From Odiellus spinosus (taxonomy: Eukaryota > Arthropoda > Arachnida > Opiliones > Phalangiidae): a stretch of DNA of 64,000 bases. This document shows, piece by piece, positions 53,701 to 64,000 of the stretch (within the stretch, counting starts at the first letter, position 1; each line of letters begins with the position of its first letter). The notes under the pieces are model-generated. The model ran no database searches, was not told the DNA's origin, and saw nothing but the letters and a program-made list of their open reading frames with translations. The stretch lies in contig CAWUCO010000066.1 in assembly GCA_963920705.1 (NCBI GenBank), forward strand, positions 293,501 through 357,500. The letters are read 5' to 3'. Position numbers and translations under genes: made by a program.

Positions 53701-54960
53701 GTCTAATTTTGTCTAAATCGCTTAAAAATCAAAAGTTTTGTGTCCATTTGAATCCAATAATCTTGGATTTTTAAGCGTTTTTGCTTAATTTTAACCAATT
53801 TTATATTGGTCACAATTTTGCAATTTAGACAAAACCAAAGTCATTCGAAAGAGCAATTAATGGACAGTCTAAATAACAAGAGTTTTCAAAAATCCGTTGA
53901 AAAACAAGAAAAATATGGCCAATTCAAGAAATCATAGAATATCAAAATAGTCAAATTTCAGATTTTAAAAATTCGCTTTTTGATATTAGATGCTTTTTGA
54001 ATTGTCCATATTTTCCATGTTTTTCAACGGATTTTCCAAAACTCTTGATTTTCAGATAGACCAATATTTGCTCTTTCGAGTGGTCTTAATTTTGTCTAAA
54101 TCGCTTAAAAATCAAAAGTTTTGTGTCCATTTTAATCCAATAATCTTGGATTTTTAAGCGTTTTTGCTTAATTTTAACCAATTTTATATTTGTCACAATT
54201 TTGCAATTTAGACAAAACCAAAGTCATTCGAAAGAGCAATTAATGGACAGTCTAAATAACAAGAGTTTTCAAAAATCCGTTGAAAAACAAGAAAAATATG
54301 GCCAATTCAAGAAATCATAGAATATCAAAATAGTCAAATTTCAGATTTTAAAAATTCGCTTTTTGATATTAGATGTTTTTTGAATTGTCCATATTTTCCA
54401 TGTTTTTCAAGGGATTTTCCAAAACTCATGTTTTTTAGATAGACCAATAATTGCTCTTTCAAGTGGTCTAATTTTGTCTAAATCGCTTAAAAATCAAAAG
54501 TTTTGTGTCCATTTGAATCCAATAATCTTGGATTTTTAAGCGTTTTTGCTTTATTTTAACCAATTTTATATTTGTAACGTCTTGGCAATTTAGACAAAAC
54601 CAAAGTCATTCGAAAGAGCAATTAATGGACAGTCTAAATAATAAGAGTTTTCAAAAATCCGTTGAAAAACAAGAAAAATATGGCCAATTCAAGAAATCAT
54701 AGAATATCAAAATAGTCAAATTTCAGATTTTCAAAATTCGCTTTTTGATATTAGATGCTTTTTGAAATGTCCATATTTTCCATGTTTTTCAACGGATTTT
54801 CCAAAACTCTTGTTTTTTAGATAGACCAATATTTGCTCTTTCGAGTGGTCTTAATTTTGTCTAAATCGCTTAAAAATCAAAAGTTTTGTGTCCATTTTAA
54901 TCCAATAATCTTGGATTTTTAAGCGTTTTTGCTTAATTTTAACCAATTTTATATTTGACA
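50761..54960 (+). repeat. Satellite segment with shuffled right-domain monomer types
   Basis: About eleven monomers of the right-domain types in an order that does not repeat cleanly. CACGTCTTGG junctions fall at about 51900 and 53049, with a GTAACGTCTTGG form at 54574. Single-copy changes include TTTTTCTACGG (about 53258), AATAATTGCTCTTTCAAG (about 54447) and TTTGAAATGTCC (about 54762). The last of these returns once, at 63939. No gene is seen. Confidence 0.75.
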
Positions 54961-57264
54961 CAATTTTGCAATTTAGACAAAACCAAAGTCATTCGAAAGA
55001 GCAATTAATGGACAGTCTAAATAACAAGAGTTTTCAAAAATCCGTTGAAAAACAAGAAAAATATGGCCAATTCAAGAAATCATAGAATATCAAAATAGTC
55101 AAATTTCAGATTTTAAAAATTCGCTTTTTGATATTAGATGCTTTTTGAATTGTTCATATTTTCCATGTTTTTCAACGGATTTTCCAAAACTCTTGTTTTT
55201 TAGATAGACCAATATTTGCTCTTTCGAGTGTTCTTAATTTTGTCTAAATCGCTTAAAAATCAAAAGTTTTGTGTCCATTTGAATCCAATAATCTTGGATT
55301 TTTAAGTGTTTTTGCTTTATTTTAACCAATTTTATATTTGTCACAATTTTGCAATTTAGACAAAACCAAAGTCATTCGAAAGAGCAATTAATGTACAGTC
55401 TAAATAATAAGAGTTTTCAAAAATACGTTGAAAAACAAGAAAAATATGGCCAATTCAAGAAATCATAGAATATCAAAATAGTCAAATTTCAGATTTTAAA
55501 AATTCGCTTTTTGATATTAGATGTTTTTTGAATTGTCCATATTTTCCATGTTTTTCAAGGGATTTTCCAAAACTCATGTTTTTTAGATAGACCAATATTT
55601 GCTCTTTCGAGTGGTCTAATTTTGTCTAAATCGCTTAAAAATCAAAAGTTTTGTGTCCATTTTAATCCAATAATCTTGGATTTTTAAGCGTTTTTGCTTA
55701 ATTTTAACCAATTTTATATTTGACACAATTTTGCAATTTAGACAAAACCAAAGTCATTCGAAAGAGCAATTAATGGACAGTCTAAATAACAAGAGTTTTC
55801 AAAAATCCGTTGAAAAACAAGAAAAATATGGCCAATTCAAGAAATCATAGAATATCAAAATAGTCAAATTTCAGATTTTAAAAATTCGCTTTTTGATATT
55901 AGATGCTTTTTGAATTGTTCATATTTTCCATGTTTTTCAACGGATTTTCCAAAACTCTTGTTTTTTAGATAGACCAATATTTGCTCTTTCGAGTGTTCTT
56001 AATTTTGTCTAAATCGCTTAAAAATCAAAAGTTTTGTGTCCATTTGAATCCAATAATCTTGGATTTTTAAGTGTTTTTGCTTTATTTTAACCAATTTTAT
56101 ATTTGTCACAATTTTGCAATTTAGACAAAACCAAAGTCATTCGAAAGAGCAATTAATGTACAGTCTAAATAATAAGAGTTTTCAAAAATCCGTTGAAAAA
56201 CAAGAAAAATATGGCCAATTCAAGAAATCATAGAATATCAAAATAGTCAAATTTCAGATTTTAAAAATTCGCTTTTTGATATTAGATGTTTTTTGAATTG
56301 TCCATATTTTCCATGTTTTTCAAGGGATTTTCCAAAACTCATGTTTTTTAGATAGACCAATATTTGCTCTTTCGAGTGGTCTAATTTTGTCCAAATCGCT
56401 TAAAAATCAAAAGTTTTGTGTCCATTTTAATCCAATAATCTTGGATTTTTAAGCGTTTTTGCTTAATTTTAACCAATTTTATATTTGTCACAATTTTGCA
56501 ATTTAGACAAAACCAAAGTCATTCGAAAGAGCAATTAATGGACAGTCTAAATAATAAGAGTTTTCAAAAATCCGTTGAAAAACAAGAAAAATATGGCCAA
56601 TTCAAGAAATCATAGAATATCAAAATAGTCAAATTTCAGATTTTCAAAATTCGCTTTTTGATATTAGATGCTTTTTGAATTGTCCATATTTTCCATGTTT
56701 TTCAACGGATTTTCCAAAACTCTTGTTTTTTAGATAGACCAATATTTGCTCTTTCGAGTGGTCTTAATTTTGTCTAAATCGCTTAAAAATCAAAAGTTTT
56801 GTGTCCATTTTAATCCAATAATCTTGGATTTTTAAGCGTTTTTGCTTAATTTTAACCAATTTTATATTTGTCACAATTTTGCAATTTAGACAAAACCAAA
56901 GTCATTCGAAAGAGCAATTAATGGACAGTCTAAATAACAAGAGTTTTCAAAAATCCGTTGAAAAACAAGAAAAATATGGCCAATTCAAGAAATCATAGAA
57001 TATCAAAATAGTCAAATTTCAGATTTTAAAAATTCGCTTTTTGATATTAGATGCTTTTTGAATTGTTCATATTTTCCATGTTTTTCAACGGATTTTCCAA
57101 AACTCTTGTTTTTTAGATAGACCAATATTTGCTCTTTCGAGTGTTCTTAATTTTGTCTAAATCGCTTAAAAATCAAAAGTTTTGTGTCCATTTGAATCCA
57201 ATAATCTTGGATTTTTAAGTGTTTTTGCTTTATTTTAACCAATTTTATATTTGTCACAATTTTG
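54961..57264 (+). repeat. 765-bp dimeric repeat grading into a trimer
   Basis: TTTGACACAATTTT (a change from TTTGTCAC) occurs at 54954 and 55719, 765 bp apart. ATGTACAG occurs at 55392, 56157 and 57305, offsets of 765 and 1148 bp. The two monomer types alternate as AATAACAAGAG with TTGTTCATATT, then ATGTACAG with CAAGGGATTTT. Confidence 0.8.
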
Positions 57265-60200
57265 CAATTTAGACAAAACCAAAGTCATTCGAAAGAGCAA
57301 TTAATGTACAGTCTAAATAATAAGAGTTTTCAAAAATCCGTTGAAAAACAAGAAAAATATGGCCAATTCAAGAAATCATAGAATATCAAAATAGTCAAAT
57401 TTCAGATTTTAAAAATTCGCTTTTTGATATTAGATGTTTTTTGAATTGTCCATATTTTCCATGTTTTTCAAGGGATTTTCCAAAACTCATGTTTTTTAGA
57501 TAGACCAATATTTGCTCTTTCGAGTGGTCTAATTTTGTCTAAATCGCTTAAAAATCAAAAGTTTTGTGTCCATTTGAATCCAATAATCTTGGATTTTTAA
57601 GCGTTTTTGCTTTATTTTAACCAATTTTATATTTGTCACGTCTTGGCAATTTAGACAAAACCAAAGTGATTCGAAAGAGCAATTAATGGACAGTCTAAAT
57701 AATAAGAGTTTTCAAAAATCCGTTGAAAAAAAAGAAAAATATGGCCAATTCAAGAAATCATAGAATATCAAAATAGTCAAATTTCAGATTTTCAAAATTC
57801 GCTTTTTGATATTAGATGTTTTTTGAATTGTCCATATTTTCCATGTTTTTCAAGGGATTTTCCAAAACTCATGTTTTTTAGATAGACCAATATTTGCTCT
57901 TTCGAGTGGTCTAATTTTGTCTAAATCGCTTAAAAATCAAAAGTTTTGGGTCCATTTGAATCCAATAATCTTGGATTTTTAAGCGTTTTTGCTTTATTTT
58001 AACCAATTTTATATTTGTCACGTCTTGGCAATTTAGACAAAACCAAAGTCATTCGAAAGAGCACTTAATGGACAGTCTAAATAATAAGAGTTTTCAAAAA
58101 TCCGTTGAAAAACAAGAAAAATATGGCCAATTCAAGAAATCATAGAATATCAAAATAGTCAAATTTCAGATTTTCAAAATTCGCTTTTTGATATTAGATG
58201 CTTTTTGAATTGTCCATATTTTCCATGTTTTTCAACGGATTTTCCAAAACTCTTGTTTTTTAGATAGACCAATATTTGCTCTTTCGAGTGGTCTTAATTT
58301 TGTCTAAATCGCTTAAAAATCAAAAGTTTTGTGTCCATTTTAATCCAATAATCTTGGATTTTTAAGCGTTTTTGCTTAATTTTAACCAATTTTATATTTG
58401 TCACAATTTTGCAATTTAGACAAAACCAAAGTCATTCGAAAGAGCAATTAATGGACAGTCTAAATAACAAGAGTTTTCAAAAATCCGTTGAAAAACAAGA
58501 AAAATATGGCCAATTCAAGAAATCATAGAATATCAAAATAGTCAAATTTCAGATTTTAAAAATTCGCTTTTTGATATTAGATGCTTTTTGAATTGTTCAT
58601 ATTTTCCATGTTTTTCAACGGATTTTCCAAAACTCTTGTTTTTTAGATAGACCAATATTTGCTCTTTCGAGTGTTCTTAATTTTGTCTAAATCGCTTAAA
58701 AATCAAAAGTTTTGTGTCCATTTGAATCCAATAATCTTGGATTTTTAAGTGTTTTTGCTTTATTTTAACCAATTTTATATTTGTCACAATTTTGCAATTT
58801 AGACAAAACCAAAGTCATTCGAAAGAGCAATTAATGTACAGTCTAAATAATAAGAGTTTTCAAAAATCCGTTGAAAAACAAGAAAAATATGGCCAATTCA
58901 AGAAATCATAGAATATCAAAATAGTCAAATTTCAGATTTTAAAAATTCGCTTTTTGATATTAGATGTTTTTTGAATTGTCCATATTTTCCATGTTTTTCA
59001 AGGGATTTTCCAAAACTCATGTTTTTTAGATAGACCAATATTTGCTCTTTCGAGTGGTCTAATTTTGTCTAAATCGCTTAAAAATCAAAAGTTTTGTGTC
59101 CATTTGAATCCAATAATCTTGGATTTTTAAGCGTTTTTGCTTTATTTTAACCAATTTTATATTTGTCACGTCTTGGCAATTTAGACAAAACCAAAGTGAT
59201 TCGAAAGAGCAATTAATGGACAGTCTAAATAATAAGAGTTTTCAAAAATCCGTTGAAAAACAAGAAAAATATGGCCAATTCAAGAAATCATAGAATATCA
59301 AAATAGTCAAATTTCAGATTTTCAAAATTCGCTTTTTGATATTAGATGTTTTTTGAATTGTCCATATTTTCCATGTTTTTCAAGGGATTTTCCAAAACTC
59401 ATGTTTTTTAGATAGACCAATATTTGCTCTTTCGAGTGGTCTAATTTTGTCTAAATCGCTTAAAAATCAAAAGTTTTGGGTCCATTTGAATCCAATAATC
59501 TTGGATTTTTAAGCGTTTTTGCTTTATTTTAACCAATTTTATATTTGTCACGTCTTGGCAATTTAGACAAAACCAAAGTCATTCGAAAGAGCAATTAATG
59601 GACAGTCTAAATAATAAGAGTTTTCAAAAATCCGTTGAAAAACAAGAAAAATATGGCCAATTCAAGAAATCATAGAATATCAAAATAGTCAAATTTCAGA
59701 TTTTCAAAATTCGCTTTTTGATATTAGATGCTTTTTGAATTGTCCATATTTTCCATGTTTTTCAACGGTTTTCCAAAACTCTTGTTTTTTAGATAGACCA
59801 ATATTTGCTCTTTCGAGTGGTCTTAATTTTGTCTAAATCGCTTAAAAATCAAAAGTTTTGTGTCCATTTTAATCCAATAATCTTGGATTTTTAAGCGTTT
59901 TTGCTTAATTTTAACCAATTTTATATTTGTCACAATTTTGCAATTTAGGCAAAACCAAAGTCATTCGAAAGAGCAATTAATGGACAGTCCAAATAATAAG
60001 AGTTTTCAAAAATCCGTTGAAAAACAAGAAAAATATGGCCAATTCAAAAACCATACAATATCAAAATAGTCAAATTTCAGATTTTAAAAATTCGCTTTTT
60101 GAATTTAGATGTTTTTTGAATTGTCCATATTTTCCATGTTTTTCAAGGGATTTTCCAAAACTCATGTTTTTTAGATAGACCAATATTTGCTCTTTCGAGT

Positions 60201-60324
60201 GGTCTAATTTTGTCTAAATCGCTTAAAAATCAAAAGTTTTGTGTCCATTTGAATCCAATAATCTTGGATTTTTAAGCGTTTTTCTTAATTTTAACCAATT
60301 TTATATTGGTCACAATTTTGCAAT
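57265..60324 (+). repeat. 1530-bp tetrameric higher-order repeat, two copies
   Basis: Blocks 57265-58794 and 58795-60324 match in order: ATGTACAG monomer, CACGTCTTGG with AAAGTGATTCG, GGGTCCATTTGAATCC, then a second CACGTCTTGG. GGGTCC lies at 57948 and 59478, exactly 1530 bp apart. Differences are few: GAAAAAAAAGAA for GAAAAACAAGAA (about 57727), GCACTTAATGG (about 58061), a lost base at CAACGGTTTTCC (about 59764), and the end of the second copy, which switches to the TTCAAAAACCATAC monomer type. Confidence 0.85.
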
Positions 60325-63300
60325 TTAGACAAAACCAAAGTCATTCGAAAGAGCAATTAATGGACAGTCTAAATAATAAGAGTTTTCAAAAATCCGTTGA
60401 AAAACAAGAAAAATATGGCCAATTCAAGAAATCATAGAATATCAAAATAGTCAAATTTCAGATTTTAAAAATTCGCTTTTTGATATTAGATGCTTTTTGA
60501 ATTGTCCATATTTTCCATGTTTTTCAACGGATTTTCCAAAACTCTTGATTTTCAGATAGACCAATATTTGCTCTTTCGAGTGGTCTTAATTTTGTCTAAA
60601 TCGCTTAAAAATCAAAAGTTTTGTGTCCATTTTAATCCAATAATCTTGGATTTTTAAGCGTTTTTGCTTAATTTTAACCAATTTTATATTTGTCACAATT
60701 TTGCAATTTAGACAAAACCAAAGTCATTCGAAAGAGCAATTAATGGACAGTCTAAATAACAAGAGTTTTCAAAAATCCGTTGAAAAACAAGAAAAATATG
60801 GCCAATTCAAGAAATCATAGAATATCAAAATAGTCAAATTTCAGATTTTAAAAATTCGCTTTTTGATATTAGATGCTTTTTGAATTGTTCATATTTTCCA
60901 TGTTTTTCAACGGATTTTCCAAAACTCTTGTTTTTTAGATAGACCAATATTTGCTCTTTCGAGTGGTCTTAATTTTGTCTAAATCGCTTAAAAATCAAAA
61001 GTTTTGTGTCCATTTTAATCCAATAATCTTGGATTTTTAAGCGTTTTTGCTTAATTTTAACCAATTTTATATTTGTCACAATTTTGCAATTTAGACAAAA
61101 CCAAAGTCATTCGAAAGAGCAATTAATGGACAGTCTAAATAATAATAGTTTTCAAAAATCCGTTGAAAAACAAGAAAAATATGGCCAATTCAAAAACCAT
61201 ACAATATCAAAATAGTCAAATTTCAGATTATAAAAATTCGCTTTTTGAATTTAGATGTTTTTTGAATTGTCCATATTTTCCATGTTTTTCAAGGGATTTT
61301 CCAAAACTCATGTTTTTTAGATAGACCAATATTTGCTCTTTCGAGTGGTCTAATTTTGTCTAAATCGCTTAAAAATCAAAAGTTTTGTGTCCATTTGAAT
61401 CCAATAATCTTGGATTTTTAAGCGTTTTTGCTTAATTTTAACCAATTTTATATTGGTCACAATTTTGCAATTTAGACAAAACCAAAGTCATTCGAAAGAG
61501 CAATTAATGGAGAGTCTAAATAATAAGAGTTTTCAAAAATCCGTTGAAAAACAAGAAAAATATGGCCAATTCAAGAAATCATAGAATATCAAAATAGTCA
61601 AATTTCAGATTTTAAAAATTCGCTTTTTGATATTAGATGCTTTTTGAATTGTCCATATTTTCCATGTTTTTCAACGGATTTTCCAAAACTCTTGATTTTC
61701 AGATAGACCAATATTTGCTCTTTCGAGTGGTCTTAATTTTGTCTAAATCGCTTAAAAATCAAAAGTTTTGTGTCCATTTTAATCCAATAATCTTGGATTT
61801 TTAAGCGTTTTTGCTTAATTTTAACCAATTTTATATTTGTCACAATTTTGCAATTTAGACAAAACCAAAGTCATTCGAAAGAGCAATTAATGGACAGTCT
61901 AAATAACAAGAGTTTTCAAAAATCCGTTGAAAAACAAGAAAAATATGGCCAATTCAAGAAATCATAGAATATCAAAATAGTCAAATTTCAGATTTTAAAA
62001 ATTCGCTTTTTGATATTAGATGCTTTTTGAATTGTCCATATTTTCCATGTTTTTCAACGGATTTTCCAAAACTCTTGATTTTCAGATAGACCAATATTTG
62101 CTCTTTCGAGTGGTCTTAATTTTGTCTAAATCGCTTAAAAATCAAAAGTTTTGTGTCCATTTTAATCCAATAATCTTGGATTTTTAAGCGTTTTTGCTTA
62201 ATTTTAACCAATTTTATATTTGTCACAATTTTGCAATTTAGACAAAACCAAAGTCATTCGAAAGAGCAATTAATGGACAGTCTAAATAACAAGAGTTTTC
62301 AAAAATCCGTTGAAAAACAAGAAAAATATGGCCAATTCAAGAAATCATAGAATATCAAAATAGTCAAATTTCAGATTTTAAAAATTCGCTTTTTGATATT
62401 AGATGCTTTTTGAATTGTTCATATTTTCCATGTTTTTCAACGGATTTTCCAAAACTCTTGTTTTTTAGATAGACCAATATTTGCTCTTTCGAGTGGTCTT
62501 AATTTTGTCTAAATCGCTTAAAAATCAAAAGTTTTGTGTCCATTTTAATCCAATAATCTTGGATTTTTAAGCGTTTTTGCTTAATTTTAACCAATTTTAT
62601 ATTTGTCACAATTTTGCAATTTAGACAAAACCAAAGTCATTCGAAAGAGCAATTAATGGACAGTCTAAATAATAAGAGTTTTCAAAAATCCGTTGAAAAA
62701 CAAGAAAAATATGGCCAATTCAAAAACCATACAATATCAAAATAGTCAAATTTCAGATTTTAAAAATTCGCTTTTTGAATTTAGATGTTTTTTGAATTGT
62801 CCATATTTTCCATGTTTTTCAAGGGATTTTCCAAAACTCATGTTTTTTAGATAGACCAATATTTGCTCTTTCGAGTGGTCTAATTTTGTCTAAATCGCTT
62901 AAAAATCAAAAGTTTTGTGTCCATTTGAATCCAATAATCTTGGATTTTTAAGCGTTTTTGCTTAATTTTAACCAATTTTATATTGGTCACAATTTTGCAA
63001 TTTAGACAAAACCAAAGTCATTCGAAAGAGCAATTAATGGAGAGTCTAAATAATAAGAGTTTTCAAAAATCCGTTGAAAAACAAGAAAAATATGGCCAAT
63101 TCAAGAAATCATAGAATATCAAAATAGTCAAATTTCAGATTTTCAAAATTCGCTTTTTGATATTAGATGCTTTTTGAATTGTTCATATTTTCCATGTTTT
63201 TCAACGGATTTTCCAAAACTCTTGTTTTTTAGATAGACCAATATTTGCTCTTTCGAGTGGTCTTAATTTTGTCTAAATCGCTTAAAAATCAAAAGTTTTG

Positions 63301-63762
63301 TGTCCATTTGAATCCAATAATCTTGGATTTTTAAGTGTTTTTGCTTTATTTTAACCAATTTTATATTTGTCACAATTTTGCAATTTAGACAAAACCAAAG
63401 TCATTCGAAAGAGCAATTAATGGACAGTCTAAATAATAAGAGTTTTCAAAAATCCGTTGAAAAACAAGAAAAATATGGCCAATTCAAGAAATCATAGAAT
63501 ATCAAAATAGTCAAATTTCAGATTTTAAAAATTCGCTTTTTGATATTAGATGTTTTTTGAATTGTCCATATTTTCCATGTTTTTCAAGGGATTTTCCAAA
63601 ACTCATGTTTTTTAGATAGACCAATATTTGCTCTTTCGAGTGGTCTAATTTTGTCTAAATCGCTTAAAAATCAAAAGTTTTGTGTCCATTTGAATCCAAT
63701 AATCTTGGATTTTTAAGCGTTTTTGCTTTATTTTAACCAATTTTATATTTGTAACGTCTTGG
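59941..63762 (+). repeat. 1146-bp trimer and 1530-bp tetramer of the AAAAACC monomer type
   Basis: Monomers starting at 59941, 61087 and 62617 carry TTCAAAAACCATAC with GAATTTAGATG and are followed by a TATTGGTCAC junction. The intervals are 1146 and 1530 bp. The longer interval contains one extra AATAACAAGAG monomer, consistent with duplication of a single unit inside the trimer. GGAGAGTC, last seen near 14 kb, reappears at about 61509 and 63039. Confidence 0.8.
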
Positions 63763-64000
63763 CAATTTAGACAAAACCAAAGTCATTCGAAAGAGCAATT
63801 AATGGACAGTCTAAATAATAAGAGTTTTCAAAAATCCGTTGAAAAACAAGAAAAATATGGCCAATTCAAGAAATCATAGAATATCAAAATAGTCAAATTT
63901 CAGATTTTCAAAATTCGCTTTTTGATATTAGATGCTTTTTGAAATGTCCATATTTTCCATGTTTTTCAACGGATTTTCCAAAACTCTTGTTTTTTAGATA
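63763..64000 (+). repeat. Partial satellite monomer at the right window edge
   Basis: This is the first 238 bases of a monomer, covering the left arm, loop and most of the right arm. It continues without any change in pattern to the last base, so the array extends beyond the window. It shares TTTGAAATGTCC with the copy at about 54762. Confidence 0.95.

Larger units (their letters stand above)
1..64000 (+). repeat. Satellite DNA array, ~383-bp monomer, about 167 head-to-tail copies
   Basis: The same ~383-base unit recurs without a break across the whole window. The landmark CAATTTAGAC falls at 255, 638, 1021, 1403, 1785, 2168, 2551 and so on, giving unit lengths of 382-384 bp. Every copy has the same orientation, which can be judged from the asymmetric loop and linker. 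Neighbouring copies differ by only a few substitutions or 1-3 bp indels. The sequence is about 73% A+T. No non-satellite sequence occurs, so both array edges lie outside the window. Arrays of this size and homogeneity are typical of eukaryotic centromeric or pericentromeric heterochromatin; that location is inference. The first unit (1-254) and the last (63763-64000) are cut by the window ends. Confidence 0.98.

Noticed and set aside
1..64000. CRISPR array
   Set aside because: The repeat is ~383 bp and contiguous, with no short repeat/unique spacer alternation and no cas genes.
1..64000. Reassigned stop codons (ciliate-type code) turning the array into a long repeat protein
   Set aside because: Reading TAA/TAG as glutamine would not join monomers. 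Units of 382, 383 and 384 bp are mixed, so the frame shifts from copy to copy, and TGA also occurs in the right arm (TTTTTTGAATTG).
1..64000. Telomeric repeats, rRNA or histone gene tandem arrays
   Set aside because: The unit does not resemble short telomere repeats, contains no rRNA-like conserved blocks, and has no long open frames.

Overview
The whole 64 kb window is one uninterrupted AT-rich satellite DNA array. A unit of about 383 bp (382, 383 or 384 bp in most copies) repeats head-to-tail from the first base to the last, giving roughly 167 copies. The first and last copies are cut by the window edges. A hand count on one monomer (2168-2550) gives 102 G+C in 383 bases, about 27% GC. I see no unique flanking sequence, no transposon insertion, no tRNA or rRNA, and no convincing protein-coding gene. 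This is what a eukaryotic (peri)centromeric or other heterochromatic satellite block looks like. The species cannot be read from the sequence; an insect or another AT-rich animal genome is only a guess.

Monomer anatomy. With the unit started at the motif CAATTTAGAC, each monomer is a large imperfect palindrome. A left arm of about 127 bp, a loop of about 30 bp and a right arm of about 126 bp fill about 283 bp. The right arm is the reverse complement of the left at about 82% identity (90 of 110 aligned bases by eye). The remaining ~100 bp is a linker with its own short hairpin (10-12 bp stem). The unit therefore looks like an old inverted duplication that was then amplified in tandem. The recurrent 60-80 codon open frames on the + strand are a by-product of the left arm. 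They start at TTG, are broken in about half the copies by TAC to TAG, and show no third-position bias when the two arms are compared.

Layout. (1) 1-9 kb: mixed monomers with a 766-bp dimer (2551-4082) and a 1148-bp trimer (3700-5830). (2) 9-14.4 kb: dimers and trimers carrying GGCATTCG or GGAGAGTC variants, with a 1.7-kb block copied at an offset of 2294 bp. (3) 14.4-20 kb: a 1920-bp pentamer with 384-bp monomers. (4) 20-25 kb: 1534-bp tetramers and ~1151-bp trimers, interrupted at 23029-23292 by the only strongly divergent monomer. (5) 25-38.9 kb: 1529-bp tetramer, 1149-bp trimer and 2681-bp heptamer periodicities, and one 360-bp deleted monomer at 33960-34319. (6) 38.9-64 kb: a distinct domain rich in a CGTCTTGG junction variant, with 7-mer (2676 bp), 9-mer (3441 bp) and 6-mer (2293 bp) versions of one cassette, then three 1146-bp trimers, then dimers, trimers and tetramers to the end. 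The higher-order structure is a patchwork of local duplications, as expected from repeated unequal exchange, not one stable higher-order repeat.

Nothing here works as an operon or gene system. The features of interest are the palindromic unit, the divergent relic monomer, and the nested record of duplications.
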